A DNA stretch of 64,000 bases from Spongilla lacustris (Eukaryota; Porifera; Demospongiae; Spongillida; Spongillidae): positions 2,621,015 through 2,685,014 of the forward strand of contig OX442424.1 of the NCBI GenBank assembly GCA_949361645.1, in the 5' to 3' direction. Positions 11,707-23,700 of the stretch are shown here, one piece after another. Numbering within the stretch: position 1 is the stretch's first letter; each line of letters starts with the position of its first letter. A model generated the notes under the pieces. That model did no database searches. It was not told the DNA's origin and was given only the letters and a program-made list of their open reading frames with translations. Both the position numbers and the translations under genes were made by a program.

Positions 11707-12906
11707 AAACGGGTTCGAATTCTGGTGAGGTAGATTTTTTTTTCGTTCGTTTTTTTTTCAATTTTTTGTGTGCTAATTACAGTAGCTTGCATGGCAGTAC
11801 GTATAGTCAATTGATAGTACGGGTAATTTTTAAGCAGCTGTTCAGTACGACAATAGGCGCGCAATGATTAGCTGTTACGCATTATTTTTAGTTTGCAATT
11901 AGACACTAATGTTGATCAGCGGTTTGGAAAATACAAATTGGTCCGAGTCGCCTGAACCGGCTGAACGGCCCTAAACGGGACAGCGTCGATGACTAAATGT
12001 ATAGGTATAACAGGAATTAATTGTAAGAACCCGCGGCTGACAGCTACATGTAGGGCAATTACATAACCAGGTAAACTGATACGATACAACTATGCCCATA
12101 ACTGTTCGGCTACGCGCATATAATGCAACTAACAACGTGCAGTACCTTATGTACTGTATAGTTGCATTGGACCTTCTCTACACACGTTTTTGTCTTTCTG
12201 CTCCAGAGGGAGATAATTTGCACATGCATGTAGATTCTTTTACGTATAGTGAACAATGATATATACTGCAAGCAAAGCTGAAACAAGCAAACTAGTTATA
12301 AAATAATGCCATCAGTGCATGGTTGAACGTACCATGCACATGTATGCGGTGGACAGAAATGATATTTAAAAATGTATCAGATGCATGTGATAGTAACAGT
12401 AAAATTTATTCAGAGGAGGATGGTTTAAATCTTCACCTCGGTCAGAAGATTATAGAAGATAAATTGTGACGCTACTCAGTTTCAAGAAGCAAGGTGATAT
12501 AGCTATATAGCAAGGAATTACATATCTATACTGCTATAGGGTATTCAGTGTATCGTCGCGTCCTGAAGCATGCGCAAAATTCTAAACTGTACATGTTCTA
12601 GGTGCTGGACTCAGCTAAAATATTTAAAGCTTAAGATTCATGTCATGCACGTATATTCTCATCTCTCACAAATTTACATTCGAAATTTACGCCTGTACTT
12701 GGGGGGGGGGGGGGGGGGGGGGGAACAGAAACAAGAATGCAACTCAGTTATATATAAATTCCCACCCATGCATGGGTCCACATTTTAAACTTTGAACCTT
12801 AACGTTACCCACCGCTGATCTGATACATGCAAGCTTTAATTACAAGCAGCACTGAAATCTGACAGGAAATAGAATGGAGACAATGGAGTATTACAAGGTA
12901 TTACTG
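11707..12906. other. 3' flank of gene B, includes a poly-G run
   Basis: Non-coding spacer. A G run of about 22 bases lies at 12701-12722. No gene is supported. Confidence 0.5.
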
Positions 12907-14448
12907 TTATGAAATGGTGTCTATATCTGCATGGGTAACACGATGAGGGTATTCAAGAGGTTGGCCCGTGGAGAGCTCATCCAGCTGATGCAGGGAAGAA
13001 CAAAGGCAATCACACAAAAATAAATACAATAACGTTCAGCATCTGAATTCCCTGATGGTCATTTAGATGCACTTTGGTGATGCCACAACGGCACTCAGTG
13101 GGGTTTTATTGAAGTGCAATCCAGCGCCCTCACAACGAGAATTTAAACGACTGGAGCTGTTGACCTAGCCCACGCGAGTGTTATGGATAAATAGCAATAA
13201 TACAAAATGCACCACATAACTTCCTCTCACCTTGGAATCACTGGACAAATGCTTAGGTGATGAAATAGAGTGTTTACCAGATGGTGGCGATGACCCTGTA
13301 GAAAGAAAAGGTCAAAGGTGATATTAAAAAATCAATTTAACTACATGGACCTGTAACCTTCATGCTGAATGCCACACTTAGGGGTCTTCTGCATGCTTTG
13401 ATATACACGTTTGCCATTCTGTATGATTGTAACATATTGGCATAATTTTATTATTTCCTTCAGACGCGCATACATGCTGTTCATCACACGAGCTTTTTTT
13501 CTTTGAGTCTTTCATGCTCTGTAAATGCCAGCACATATGAATTCAGATCCCAAAGAAGTATCATGTGACTGCACTCTTTCTCACACTCACTCACATAGGC
13601 AGCCAGTAGTTTGGCTGTTGTATAGAGAAGCTTCTTATTGTCATGTCTCTTGGTGGTCCTGCGTGCGACATGGATGAGAAGGATGGTACAGTGTATCAAA
13701 ACTTCTAATAATAATAATTTAAGCTTTCCTGCCTTATGTTAGCACTGTGTACAGATGTTGGACATTCTGACATAGTCCTTTGATGTTTCTTATCCTGGGA
13801 GGATTAAGTGCAGAAGGAACAAGGTGCAATTTACAGCTCAAATATTCAGATAGATAAATCAAATACTTATTACTAGCATTGCAGATGACCATGTCAATAC
13901 TTATTACTAGCATTGCCACCCCTTCATAGATGACCATGTCCCTTTCTAAAATCAGTGAAACAAGCACACGTAAATATCATACCTTTTGCTTATATTTTGA
14001 CACATCTGGGGTGGCCTGAAATGGCTGAAATATGTACTGTAGTCAACAGTTATTTGAAGCTGGGGAGGAACTCACGATCCCCATTGTTTCCAGGTGGTGT
14101 TTGACCAGCGGCTGTTGCATATAATACTTCAGACGCTTGTCTTGGGCGTTATGATTGTAATAGGACCCCTATATATAGTAACAAGCTAAGATATTACATC
14201 AAGAATGTATTACAGCATTCCTACCCCGTTGCTAGAGGTGAACTCTCCTAATGGCTTTTCAGGACCAGAAAGGTCAAACGCTTCTTCCCTCCTCTGAACA
14301 TCGATATAATATTTTCTTGCGTAGTAGCGAAATGAAAATTCATCCAGAGACAGAGATGATGTACAATATACCAAATGTTTGGCACAACCCAATACACTTA
14401 CAAGCGTTGCGCCACTGCTCTGGTAGCGGACGGAGATACACCTTCCAT
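12907..14448 (-). CDS. Gene B: short tandem paralogue of gene A, about 187 residues, probably ciliary
   Basis: Nine minus-strand exons join in phase: 14402-14448 (ATG at 14448), 14225-14315, 14076-14168, 13983-14015, 13733-13794, 13595-13658, 13358-13388, 13231-13295 and 12907-12984 (TAA at 12907). Exons 1-6 match gene A exon for exon in length (47, 91, 93, 33, 62, 64 nt) and in sequence: KYYIDVQRREEAFDLSGP, LKYYMQQPLVKHHLETMG, YTTAKLLAAY. Intron 5 again has a GC-AG donor (AG|GCAGGA). Exon 7 is shorter than in A, and the last exon encodes LDELSTGQPLEYPHRVTH plus a short tail, then a stop, so there is no repeat domain. No known family is recognised. It could be the ancestral-length form from which gene A expanded. 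Confidence 0.75.
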
Positions 14449-14475
14449 CTTCTCACATTCAACGTGTCATGAACT

Positions 14476-14489
14476 GTTGCTATGGAAAT
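14476..14489 (-). promoter_or_regulatory. RFX X-box-like site upstream of gene B
   Basis: The + strand reads GTTGCTATGGAAAT, 28 bp upstream of the gene B ATG and paralogous in position and sequence to the site upstream of gene A. It is a one- to two-mismatch fit to the X-box consensus. Confidence 0.5.
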
Positions 14490-14731
14490 GGCGCTTCTTT
14501 ATTACGTTATGTAGATACTGTACTGGTGGCTATGCAATACAAGTGCAGAAATACGAATCGTTGCGCTAGGTAGGATAATGTTTCCACGTCGACATGTATA
14601 TACAAATTAAATGTAAGGCGATACGGGCCTGGTACACGGTACGTCCGAATTAAGATGAAATTATTAAATGCAATAAACAAACAGCAAGTCGTACAATGAA
14701 GTCACTACACAAACAGCAGCATATCCCCAGG

Positions 14732-17700
14732 TCACTTTTTTTTGGAAGAAGAATTTGTTAGGATGGTCAAGATCCGTACAAAGATGTTGATAGTATCCAT
14801 GTAGATTCCCAAGGACCTGATTTGGCAGAGGGAAAAAAAAAAAAGAAAAAAAAAAAGAAAAGAATAGTGATTGTGATCTTGCAAATATTGCCCCATAATA
14901 GAACTCGTGGCAACTAAGCGGGTAGTGAGGCCATGTAGATAATGCACAACAGCTCACATTGTCAACATAACACAACGGGTCACACAGCTTAGCCCAATGC
15001 TCACTCGTGAACTTAGCACAATACTCACATATTGACTGGATCAAACTTCCGGCTATGCTCAGCATTGTAGATAATCTTTTGTGTGTCATACAGCATGAAG
15101 GCTCCAAAGAGGACTAGACCTCCATAGATAACCACAGTATTGAGACCAGAGAAGAGGGCGGTGCCTGGAGTAGCAAACAACCCCCCTGTGGAGTGGACAC
15201 AACAGTATATATAACATACATGTAGATGTACTGCAAATTGGTGTAACTTAGATACCCACACTTTTTGTGGCCAAACCAAAGCACTTAATCGCAAATAACA
15301 TTTCACATAGCAGTCCTCTTTTCTAACTTTTAATTTTATTTTTGATACAGATTTATATGTATTACGTTTATGGATAATAACACCACCTTTAGTAACATGA
15401 AATAATTTACACCTACAAGATGCAAAACTAGTGGAATTACATCCAATAGTATAGGTGTGAGTGAGAAAAAAAAAAGGCACTTCCAGTTATCGACTGGTGT
15501 ACATTCCATATCAGTGTTCCTGTGTGCAGCTCCAATTTCTAAATTGGCAGAAGGCTAAGTACATGTACACATGGACTATTGCGCTGATGCCAAAACAACA
15601 TGGTTAGCATTTATCAATTTACCGGCAAAACACAAGGGTGTAATCAATCAAATTGAGCACTGAACATTCAGCACAACAGATAATTACTGCACCATTTTTG
15701 AATTGTCTGAACAATTACAAAAATCAAAATATCCTCTGCAAAGTAAAAGAGCAACAGTTTAGTATATTAAAAATCAATTCTTAACAAACCAAAATAATCA
15801 CCATTAATTTTTTTTGTGATTAATCATGGTGGCAGCAAAGAGTTAATTGAGAATGCGCTTGATCACTAACTTAAAAAGTTCATCTGTAATACTGATGATG
15901 TTACTGTAAGGGGCAGATGGGTGTCTAGGGTTAGCTACACCTTACCCAGTAATAATAATGTTTAAACCAACTAATAAAGAGTACTTGCAGGTAGTATTAA
16001 CTGATAGAATAAAAAGCCCTACATTTAGCACATACATGTAGACCTCCGCTACACACATTTGGTTCAACACAACATAGAGTAACTATGCAAAAAAAAAGTG
16101 GCAACCCCCTTCCTCTAGTGGCACCTCCCCTTTCTCTAGTGGCACCTCCCCTTCCTGTAGTGGCACCTCCTCTCCCTGTAGTGACACCTCCCCTTCCTCT
16201 AGTGGCACCTCCCCTTCCTCTAGTGGCACCTCCTCTCCCTGTAGTGACACCTCCCCTTCCTCTAGTGGCACCTCCCCTTCCTCTAGTGGCAAATATGCAC
16301 TATCCAAATGTACATGTACATGTATGGCACACACTATCATGTACATGTACAACAAATGATACTATCCACACTCTCTTCTCCCTAACAGTTAACATTACCA
16401 AGGGACGCAACAATGACAACACCAAGCCCGATTGACAGTGGACCAGCAGTGTAGAGATATTTCTCACTGGGAGCACAGGCAGCCGTAAGGGACAACCCCC
16501 CTACCACTGCGGCAGTGTACATAGCAGCTCTGGCCACAAGAGGGCCTGGGGTGGGGTGAGATGGAAAGCAAGAGAGTAAAGGATTCAAATGAATCAACAA
16601 ACTCAGTAATGTTATCTAAGTTCATGCACAAGCGTTGTTCAAGTTCAAGGCGTGCTAAATAGCAGTCATACAGAAGTTTTATTTTATCCCACATGTACCT
16701 CAAAATGACAAAACGAAAGTATCAACTTACCAGCCATGAGTGCCACTGGAGCCAATGTAGCTCCCATGACAGAGCTGAACAAGGTGAAAGCACCTATCTT
16801 CAAAGGTAGGGTCTCAGGTGTGTAAGGCGTTGCAAACACCAAGATGGATGATCCAATTGTTGCAGCAAAGCATGCAACCATGGACTGTTTGGGGGAGATG
16901 AAGGGAGGGAGAGAGGGGGAGGGAAGAGGGAGAGGGAGAAAGGGAGGGGAGGGAGGGAGGGAGGGAGAGGGAGGGAGAGGGAGAGGGAGGGAGAGGGAGG
17001 GAGGGAGAGGAAGGGAGGGAAGAGGGAGAGGGAGAAAGGGAGGGGAGGGAGGGAGGGAGGGAGAGGGAGAGGGAGGGAGAGGGAGGGAGGGAGAGGAAGG
17101 GAGGGAGAGGAAGGGAGAGGAAGGGAGGGAGAGGGTGAGGGAGAGAGATGGGAGGGGGAGGGGAGGGAGGGGGAGGGGAGGGAGAGGGGGAGGGGAGAGG
17201 GGAGGGGAGGGAGAGAGAGAGGAGGAGAGGGAGAGAGAGGGGGAGGGGAGGGAGAGAGGGGGAGGGGAGGGAGAGAGAGGGGGAGGGGAGGGAGAGAGAG
17301 GGGGAGGGGAGGGAGAGAGGGAGGGGAGAGAGGGAGGGGAGAGAGGGGGAGGGGAGAGAGGGGGAGGGGAGAGAGGGGGAGGGGAGAGAGGGGGAGGGGA
17401 GGGAGAGAGAGGGGGAGGGGAGGGAGAGGGGGAGGGGAGGGAGAGAGAGGGGGAGGGGAGGGAGAGAGAGGGGGAGGGGAGGGAGAGAGAGGGGGAGGGG
17501 AGGGAGAGAGAGGGGGAGGGAAGGGAGAGAGGAGGGGAGGGGAGGGAGAGAGAGGGGGAGGGGAGGGAGAGAGAGGGGGAGGGGAGGGAGAGAGAGGGGG
17601 AGGGGAGGGAGAGAGAGGGGGAGGGGAGGGAGAGAGAGGGGGAGGGGAGGGAGAGAGAGGGGGAGGGGAGGGAGAGAGAGGGGGAGGGGAGGGAGAGAGA

Positions 17701-20560
17701 GGGGGAGGGGAGGGAGAGAGGGGGAGGGGAGGGAGAGAGAGGGGGAGAAAGGGGGAGGGAAAGACAGGAGAGGTTAGAGGAGGGGGAGAGAGGGGAGAGA
17801 GAGAGGGGGAGGAGAAAGAGGAGAGAGGGAAGGGGACGGGGAGGGAACAGAGTGGGGGATACAAAATAATATTCACAACTGGAACATACATCTCATATTC
17901 CTCCACTCACCAGTATGGGGCGGTTGACCATAAACCTGATAAAGGATGATGCCCTAGATGCTCCATATGCTGAAACAGCAGTGATGGCTAGACCAGAAGC
18001 AAAGTAAGTGTATGTGGATTGGACTCTCTCTTTCACGTAAGATGGCCAAAACCTAATGATTCAACAAGAACACCCATTTCAGATCACTGGAGCATAGTAT
18101 GTACACTACACTGAATGCACAAGTACACCACAAAACACGAATTTGAACAAGAAAGACACACATGTATTACACTTTCCCCCACTCAAAAACAGTTTGTACT
18201 TAGATGAACGTCACAAGAAATTGTTCATGATAACCGAACAGCACACAGAGCTTGATGTTACTATATGAAACGGATCAGTAGCAAATCTGGACTTCGTTCG
18301 GTGTGTAAATGCAAAACAGGATTATGTAAGTACATGTAATTACAAATGACACAGAAGACAACCAGTTCTTCCAGTTAGCACCCAACCTAGCACTATAATG
18401 TCCTTTGACCTACATACCATGCAGACTTCAAATGCATAGCACAATATTACATATACATGGATAAGGACCAAAGTTTACAACAATGTTTTGTGTACAAGGT
18501 AACATACATGTATGTACAGTGTAGTACCATACTATCATACCATAAAGTAAGGTTTATAAGTCACCTGCACTACTGTGTGCTCTCAACCATTAAGTTTTTT
18601 AAGTTCTACGAACTTTTGAACAAAGGTACTTCTCATATCAGTTAAATACCTTTACTCCTAAGGAATCATTGGTGTTCCTTAAATTCCTACCTTGGTTGTT
18701 AAGGAAATGGTACAGTAAGGTTAAAGTAAGGTACCAAAGTGACGGCAGTAATTTCCATATAGAATTTGACAGCCATGTGTGACCTGTCTCTAACAGGGCA
18801 ACCAATACTTGGATTGTACAGCTCATTGCAACTATAAGCAGAGAATAAACATTTTATTTCTGTGTGTTTGTTGTCACAAAACAGTGTACTGGGTAGAGAA
18901 CAAAAAAAAAAAAATCTACATGTAGGGCCCTGCAGCTAATGTACCAGGTCCTGTTGTTCTCTCTTGGTTCTCCATCTCCTCACACACATTGTCCATATTT
19001 GAAACAGAAAACACTTACATTCACAATTTACCTGAGATAATGCCACCAATCAGAACGCTCATTAGAAGCTTACATCACGTGCTACCTGCGTTATCAGACC
19101 TGTTACAAAACCCTGAATATACTCCCCATTATGACAGCAAGTTTTTTTTTAATACTTCATCCATGACAAAGGCAAAACCATAATGGATGCTTCAATAGTT
19201 ATAATCAGAACAGCATTATCCATCACTCACAGATAAATATTATTGACTTTTCCTTGTGTACTTAATAATAATGCCCCATCCACCCTTTCTGCAACCTAAA
19301 CCACCCTTACTACCTAATACTAGCCACTAATACATTTAGTAATGTTCCCTTAATGAGTCAGAAAAAATACAAATTCATTTTTTATACCTTAGCACCAAGG
19401 TTGATAGTACATGTGGGTTTTAAATTTGACTACAATAGCTCTACTTGATTTTATTTAAAACCCCTCGTTTGTATTTTTGAAAATAGTAATATACACAGTG
19501 TACAAAATTATTGTCCATATCCAAGGTTATTAAGCCAATGCAATAAACCACTACAAAATCTTGGCTACATACATTGCATTTGATGGGTTTCTTGATCACA
19601 ACCATGTAGTTTTTGGTTAATACGTACAAACATAGGCATTGAAACTAAACCAGTGACCCTAACAATGTCTGATGCACAATGTACATGTACCATGCCCAGT
19701 ATTGACAATTTATTAGTACACCCGGCCATTTTTACAGCTGTCAACACCACCTCTGGTGAAAGGAACCTAAAGCCTTTGTGCATTAAGCAGCTGATAAAAA
19801 GGGTAGTTGGCAAGCGGATCTCAAGCAAAAGGCTAAATGGTAAGCAGAGCAAGACAGCTACTCCCAAGTCACAAGTAAAATCAAAAGCCAGCCAATGTCC
19901 CCCTCAATAAAAGATTCACCCAATGGTTTGATTTTTCCCCCGTCTCCATAGATGTGGCATGCAGCTTCTAAAGTACACTTCACCCCTCAACGTAAATAGT
20001 TGTCTAACTTGACATAACCGAAGAGCTACAGATATAAAATACCAGTTAACCCAAGGCAAGCTCTGAATGTAGTAGCCTTCCAAAATAAATAAATATAACA
20101 TCTCAGCCATTCCTCACATACACATCACATACACTAACAACCTGCACCCTAACACACTATCCGCCATTTTGATACGCACTATTTACCCGCGCGCACCTTG
20201 CCTTGTCAAGTGCCCCTGCCTCGCCAGACAAGCCCAGTCCATAGTAACATAGGCTCCCTATGCCAAATAAACTTCCTCCGGCGAGAATAGCTCTTCCGAT
20301 CTTTTCACCTTCGAGTAAGAACACATCTGTTAACATGAATGCCTCCGCAACAAACACTTACTCGTCCATCCAGCTGGACTAACGACGGACTCAGCCGACT
20401 CCACTGGAATGGCTTGAACTACAGTTTTTGGTTGTGTATAGGCAAGTCTCTTAAACACTTTCGATCCTGCACCATTGCGACATGAGATAAGTCCCCTTCT
20501 GATGATGTGAAAGCTTGCCGCTCCTCGTATCGGCAAAGAATTCCTAACAGCCGATAGCAT
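14732..20560 (-). CDS. GHITM: Growth hormone-inducible transmembrane protein (TMBIM5, Bax-inhibitor-1 family), inner mitochondrial membrane
   Basis: Seven exons in phase: 20362-20560 (ATG at 20560), 20197-20326, 17911-18052, 16731-16884, 16399-16545, 15029-15185 and 14732-14816 (TGA). They give 337 residues, close to the roughly 345 of vertebrate GHITM. The N-terminus is basic, like a mitochondrial targeting peptide. Family landmarks in order: LCYYGLGLSGEAGALDKA, WPSYVKERVQSTYTY, several hydrophobic helices, AACAPSEKYL with GPLSIGLG, GGLVLFGAFMLYDTQKII, and IYMDTINIFVRIL before a Lys-rich C-terminus. Vertebrate TMBIM5 is an inner-membrane protein linked to cristae structure, cytochrome c retention and cation/proton exchange. 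Intron 3 carries a purine tract of nearly 1 kb and intron 5 other repeats. The gene is transcribed divergently from IQCA1. Confidence 0.93.
16105..16292. repeat. Minisatellite (AGTGGCACCTCCCCTTCCTCT)-like, GHITM intron 5
   Basis: About nine head-to-tail units of roughly 21 bp, AGTGGCACCTCC plus CCTTCCTCT or TCTCCCTGT variants. Two variants alternate in a higher-order pattern. It sits in the intron between exons 16399-16545 and 15029-15185. Confidence 0.9.
16895..17850. repeat. 950-bp polypurine tract (GGGAGAGAGAGGGGGAGG)n, GHITM intron 3
   Basis: The + strand is almost only G and A. The 5' half is irregular GGGA/GGGAGG; 17150-17740 is an ordered array of about 18-20 bp units GGGAGAGAGAGGGGGAGG. 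The long open frames on both strands come from composition. Mirror-repeat polypurine DNA of this length can form H-DNA or G-quadruplexes. Confidence 0.95.
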
Positions 20561-20726
20561 CGTTTATGTACCAGCTGTGAATGTGATGTAACTCCGTATA
20601 AAATACTACTACTGTTATTCCAGCTCGGTGACGCGCTCTAAAATTAAACCATGATGACTCACGCTGATGTATTAATCTGCAATCACGTGCGACAGTTGTC
20701 ATGGCTACTTGCTAAAACGGAGACAA
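20561..20726. promoter_or_regulatory. Divergent GHITM/IQCA1 promoter
   Basis: Only 166 bp separate the GHITM ATG (minus, 20560) from the preferred IQCA1 ATG (plus, 20727). The interval holds GTGACGCG, an AP-1-like TGACTCA (20655) and CACGTG (20684). It almost certainly serves both genes. Confidence 0.7.
20695..20708 (+). promoter_or_regulatory. RFX X-box-like site of IQCA1
   Basis: GTTGTCATGGCTAC lies 19 bp upstream of the preferred IQCA1 start. It is an imperfect match to the X-box and fits a ciliary gene. Confidence 0.5.
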
Positions 20727-23700
20727 ATGTCACACAGGTATGGTATACATTAAGAGTTGTGCCCGATCCGTCCATGTTGATCGGCCACACATTACTGTAC
20801 GAGTACAGGCTGTACAATGAACAGTGGCATTCTACTCAGCTGGGCCTCAGGGACCTCCTGGAATGGGAGCTGCCCAAACAACCGCCTAAGCCTGAGAAGG
20901 TAAGAATTCCATACGGTCCACGTTTTGCTAGCTCACAGCTATTAAACATCGCTTACGAGCAGAACAAGCAGGCTGCATTCCAGAAACTAGCCACAATGTA
21001 CGTGAAATATGTCATTATCTTCAGAAAATTAGAGGAATGCTATGATCAGGTACGCACGTGCACACACACATGCACACATACATACACATACGACACACAT
21101 ACACATGCACACACGACAAACACATACATATGCACACACATGACACACATACATGTACACATGCACACACACGACACATACACATGCACACACAACACAC
21201 ATACTGCACACATGCACACACAACACACATATTGTACACATGCACATACACACACACGACACACACACATGCACACACATGACACACATACACATGCACA
21301 CACATGACACACATACACATGCACACAAATGACACACATACACATGCACACACACATGACACATACACATGCACACACATGATGTACACATCCACACACA
21401 TGGGCACACACGCTCTTGTTATGTGTTAGTAACCACGTTTTCCTGTAAATTGGAAAACAGATAGTACACTCACAGAAGAGGAGGACCATCAGACTGATCC
21501 TTGACTCCACCATAGGGAGGTGAGAGCACTGTATGGCACTCATCATGTGGGCATGGGGAAGAGGAGGGTAAGGGGAATTGGACCTATCTGTCACCCTGGG
21601 TGACAGTACAAAATATACTGGCACTATTGCATTTACATTCATAAGGCACATGTACTGTGTGTGTGTGTGTGCTAAGGTAATGATCTTACTGTGGTACTTT
21701 CAATCATGTACATGTATGTGCACAAATGTGAAATGCATTTACGTATACCCTGTACACATACATGTGCTGTGTACTGTGTGCATGTGTAGTGCAAGCTGTT
21801 GCATTTTGTATGACAACACCTGAGCACACATGTACATGTATGTACCATTCTGGATGAATGTCCATACAGGATACTGGAACTTAAAGAAGAGATGGTGAAT
21901 CTGGGACTCCTAGAGTATCAGTACTTTGATGACTTTGTGGCAGACATGAAGCTCCTTCCTGTATGTCCTTTCTGCTGCAGCCTCTTCTCAATGTTACATT
22001 GCCCCCCCCCCCCTCTCCCTCTCCCTCCCTCTCCCTGATGTATCTGTCCTTTTATCCTTGCTGCATAAGCGAATGAGCATATGCGCGCATGTGCATGCAG
22101 GCTGTGTGGTAGTTGTACATTTGCGTGATGCAGTCTGTGTGCTGTGTGTTTTGGTCCCTGCATGTGTATTAATGGAGGCTGCAATTGCATGCAAGAAGAG
22201 TACTTTGTGTACTAGTATGTGCACTGTACAATGTGTGGCTGTACAGTACATGATGCACTCCCATGCTGTACACCCACGTACATGTATGTATGTGTATTAC
22301 TCTACAGTATAAATGTGCAGCATTTGATTTTATTAAGGGATGGGATTAAAGGAGGGGGAGTGGTTAAGGCACCCTTGAATCCTGTATGACGTCTTCACAT
22401 TGTTGTGCTGTTTTCCCTTCAGAGCGATTTGGAGCTACCTATTCCAAGGTACTTTGTCAGTGAGAATGCTAAGGCCCTCAAGGATAGAGAGAAGCTGTTG
22501 GGTACTGTCCTGGCTAAGCTGGGACCTCAGGGGTCAAGTGACGTAAGGAGCCCTTGAATTGATGTTGTACCAGCGAGTGATACTCCTCTACCACTGCAGG
22601 CCACCAATGAGAACACCATGACCACAGATGAGGCCATCAAATTAATCCAGGCATGTCGTAGGGTCATGTGCATGTCCTTGCATATTGTACATGTGTATTA
22701 TGCCCTCTCTCCCTTTTCCTCCTTTCCTCCTCTTCACTCTCCCTCTCTCTCATCCCTCCCTCTCCTCTTCCCTATTCTTCATTCCCTCCCTCTCTCCCTC
22801 CCTCTTTCCCTCCCTCTCTCCCTCCCTCTCTCCCTCCCTCTCTCCCTCCCTCTCTCCCTCCCTCTCTCCCTCCCTCTCTCCCTCCATCTCTCCCTCCCTC
22901 TCTCCCTCTCTCCCTCCCTTCGCTCTCCTCTGCCCTTCCCTCCATTCCCTCCCTCTCATCCCTCCTCTTTTTCTACCCACATCAGATTCATGAGCGAGCA
23001 CGTCAGGGACGTTTGAGGGCAAAGTTCATGGCTCAGATACGGTATGTAAATTGTACATGTACAGAGTGAGTACAATGAAATGCTGGTAGTGATACATGTA
23101 CCTGATTTATACACTGATATTATTAGGTTAATAAAAATTCTGATGCAGTTAATTAACTGCATCAAATTCAAAATGAAATACATGTTGAAGATTATTCACA
23201 CATGAGTATAATGAATGTATCCCACAAGACATGTGCATTGTACTAGTTCCCTACCCCCCCCCCCCCCCCCCCACCCCCCTTCCCTGGTTTGTCCCTAATT
23301 TGAAAAACCCACCCCCTGGTTTACAGGTGCCATGTCAGAATAAAACTGCATGGCATGCCATTTAATGGTATGGAGGGAAGACATGTATATTTTTATATAT
23401 TCCGAAACCCACCCCCTGTTGCAAACTTGGTGGTATACATGTATCCCTGTAGTTTTAACCAATTATTGAAGTTAACTGATTTCCTCAAACCCATTTAGAC
23501 CAAAATAAGTCTGATGAAGTTATGCACAAGTTATGCACATGTACATGTATAAAGTGTCTTATAGCTACTTGTACTTGTAATTCAAATACATAAATGAATA
23601 AATATACATGTGTACATACATGTACAAGAGACACAAACAGGTTTGAAACCATCATGGATCACACCACCTACACCCTCCACACCAACACCACCCACACCCT

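Noticed and set aside
11538..11864. His-Thr and Val-Cys repeat open frames
   Set aside because: Translation of a (TG)n microsatellite.
16800..17906. 368-codon minus and 341-codon plus open frames
   Set aside because: They are produced by the GA/CT repeat in GHITM intron 3. The true exons 16731-16884 and 17911-18052 flank it.
21021..21651. Cys/Val-rich minus frames near 21 kb
   Set aside because: They arise from the CA repeat in IQCA1 intron 3.
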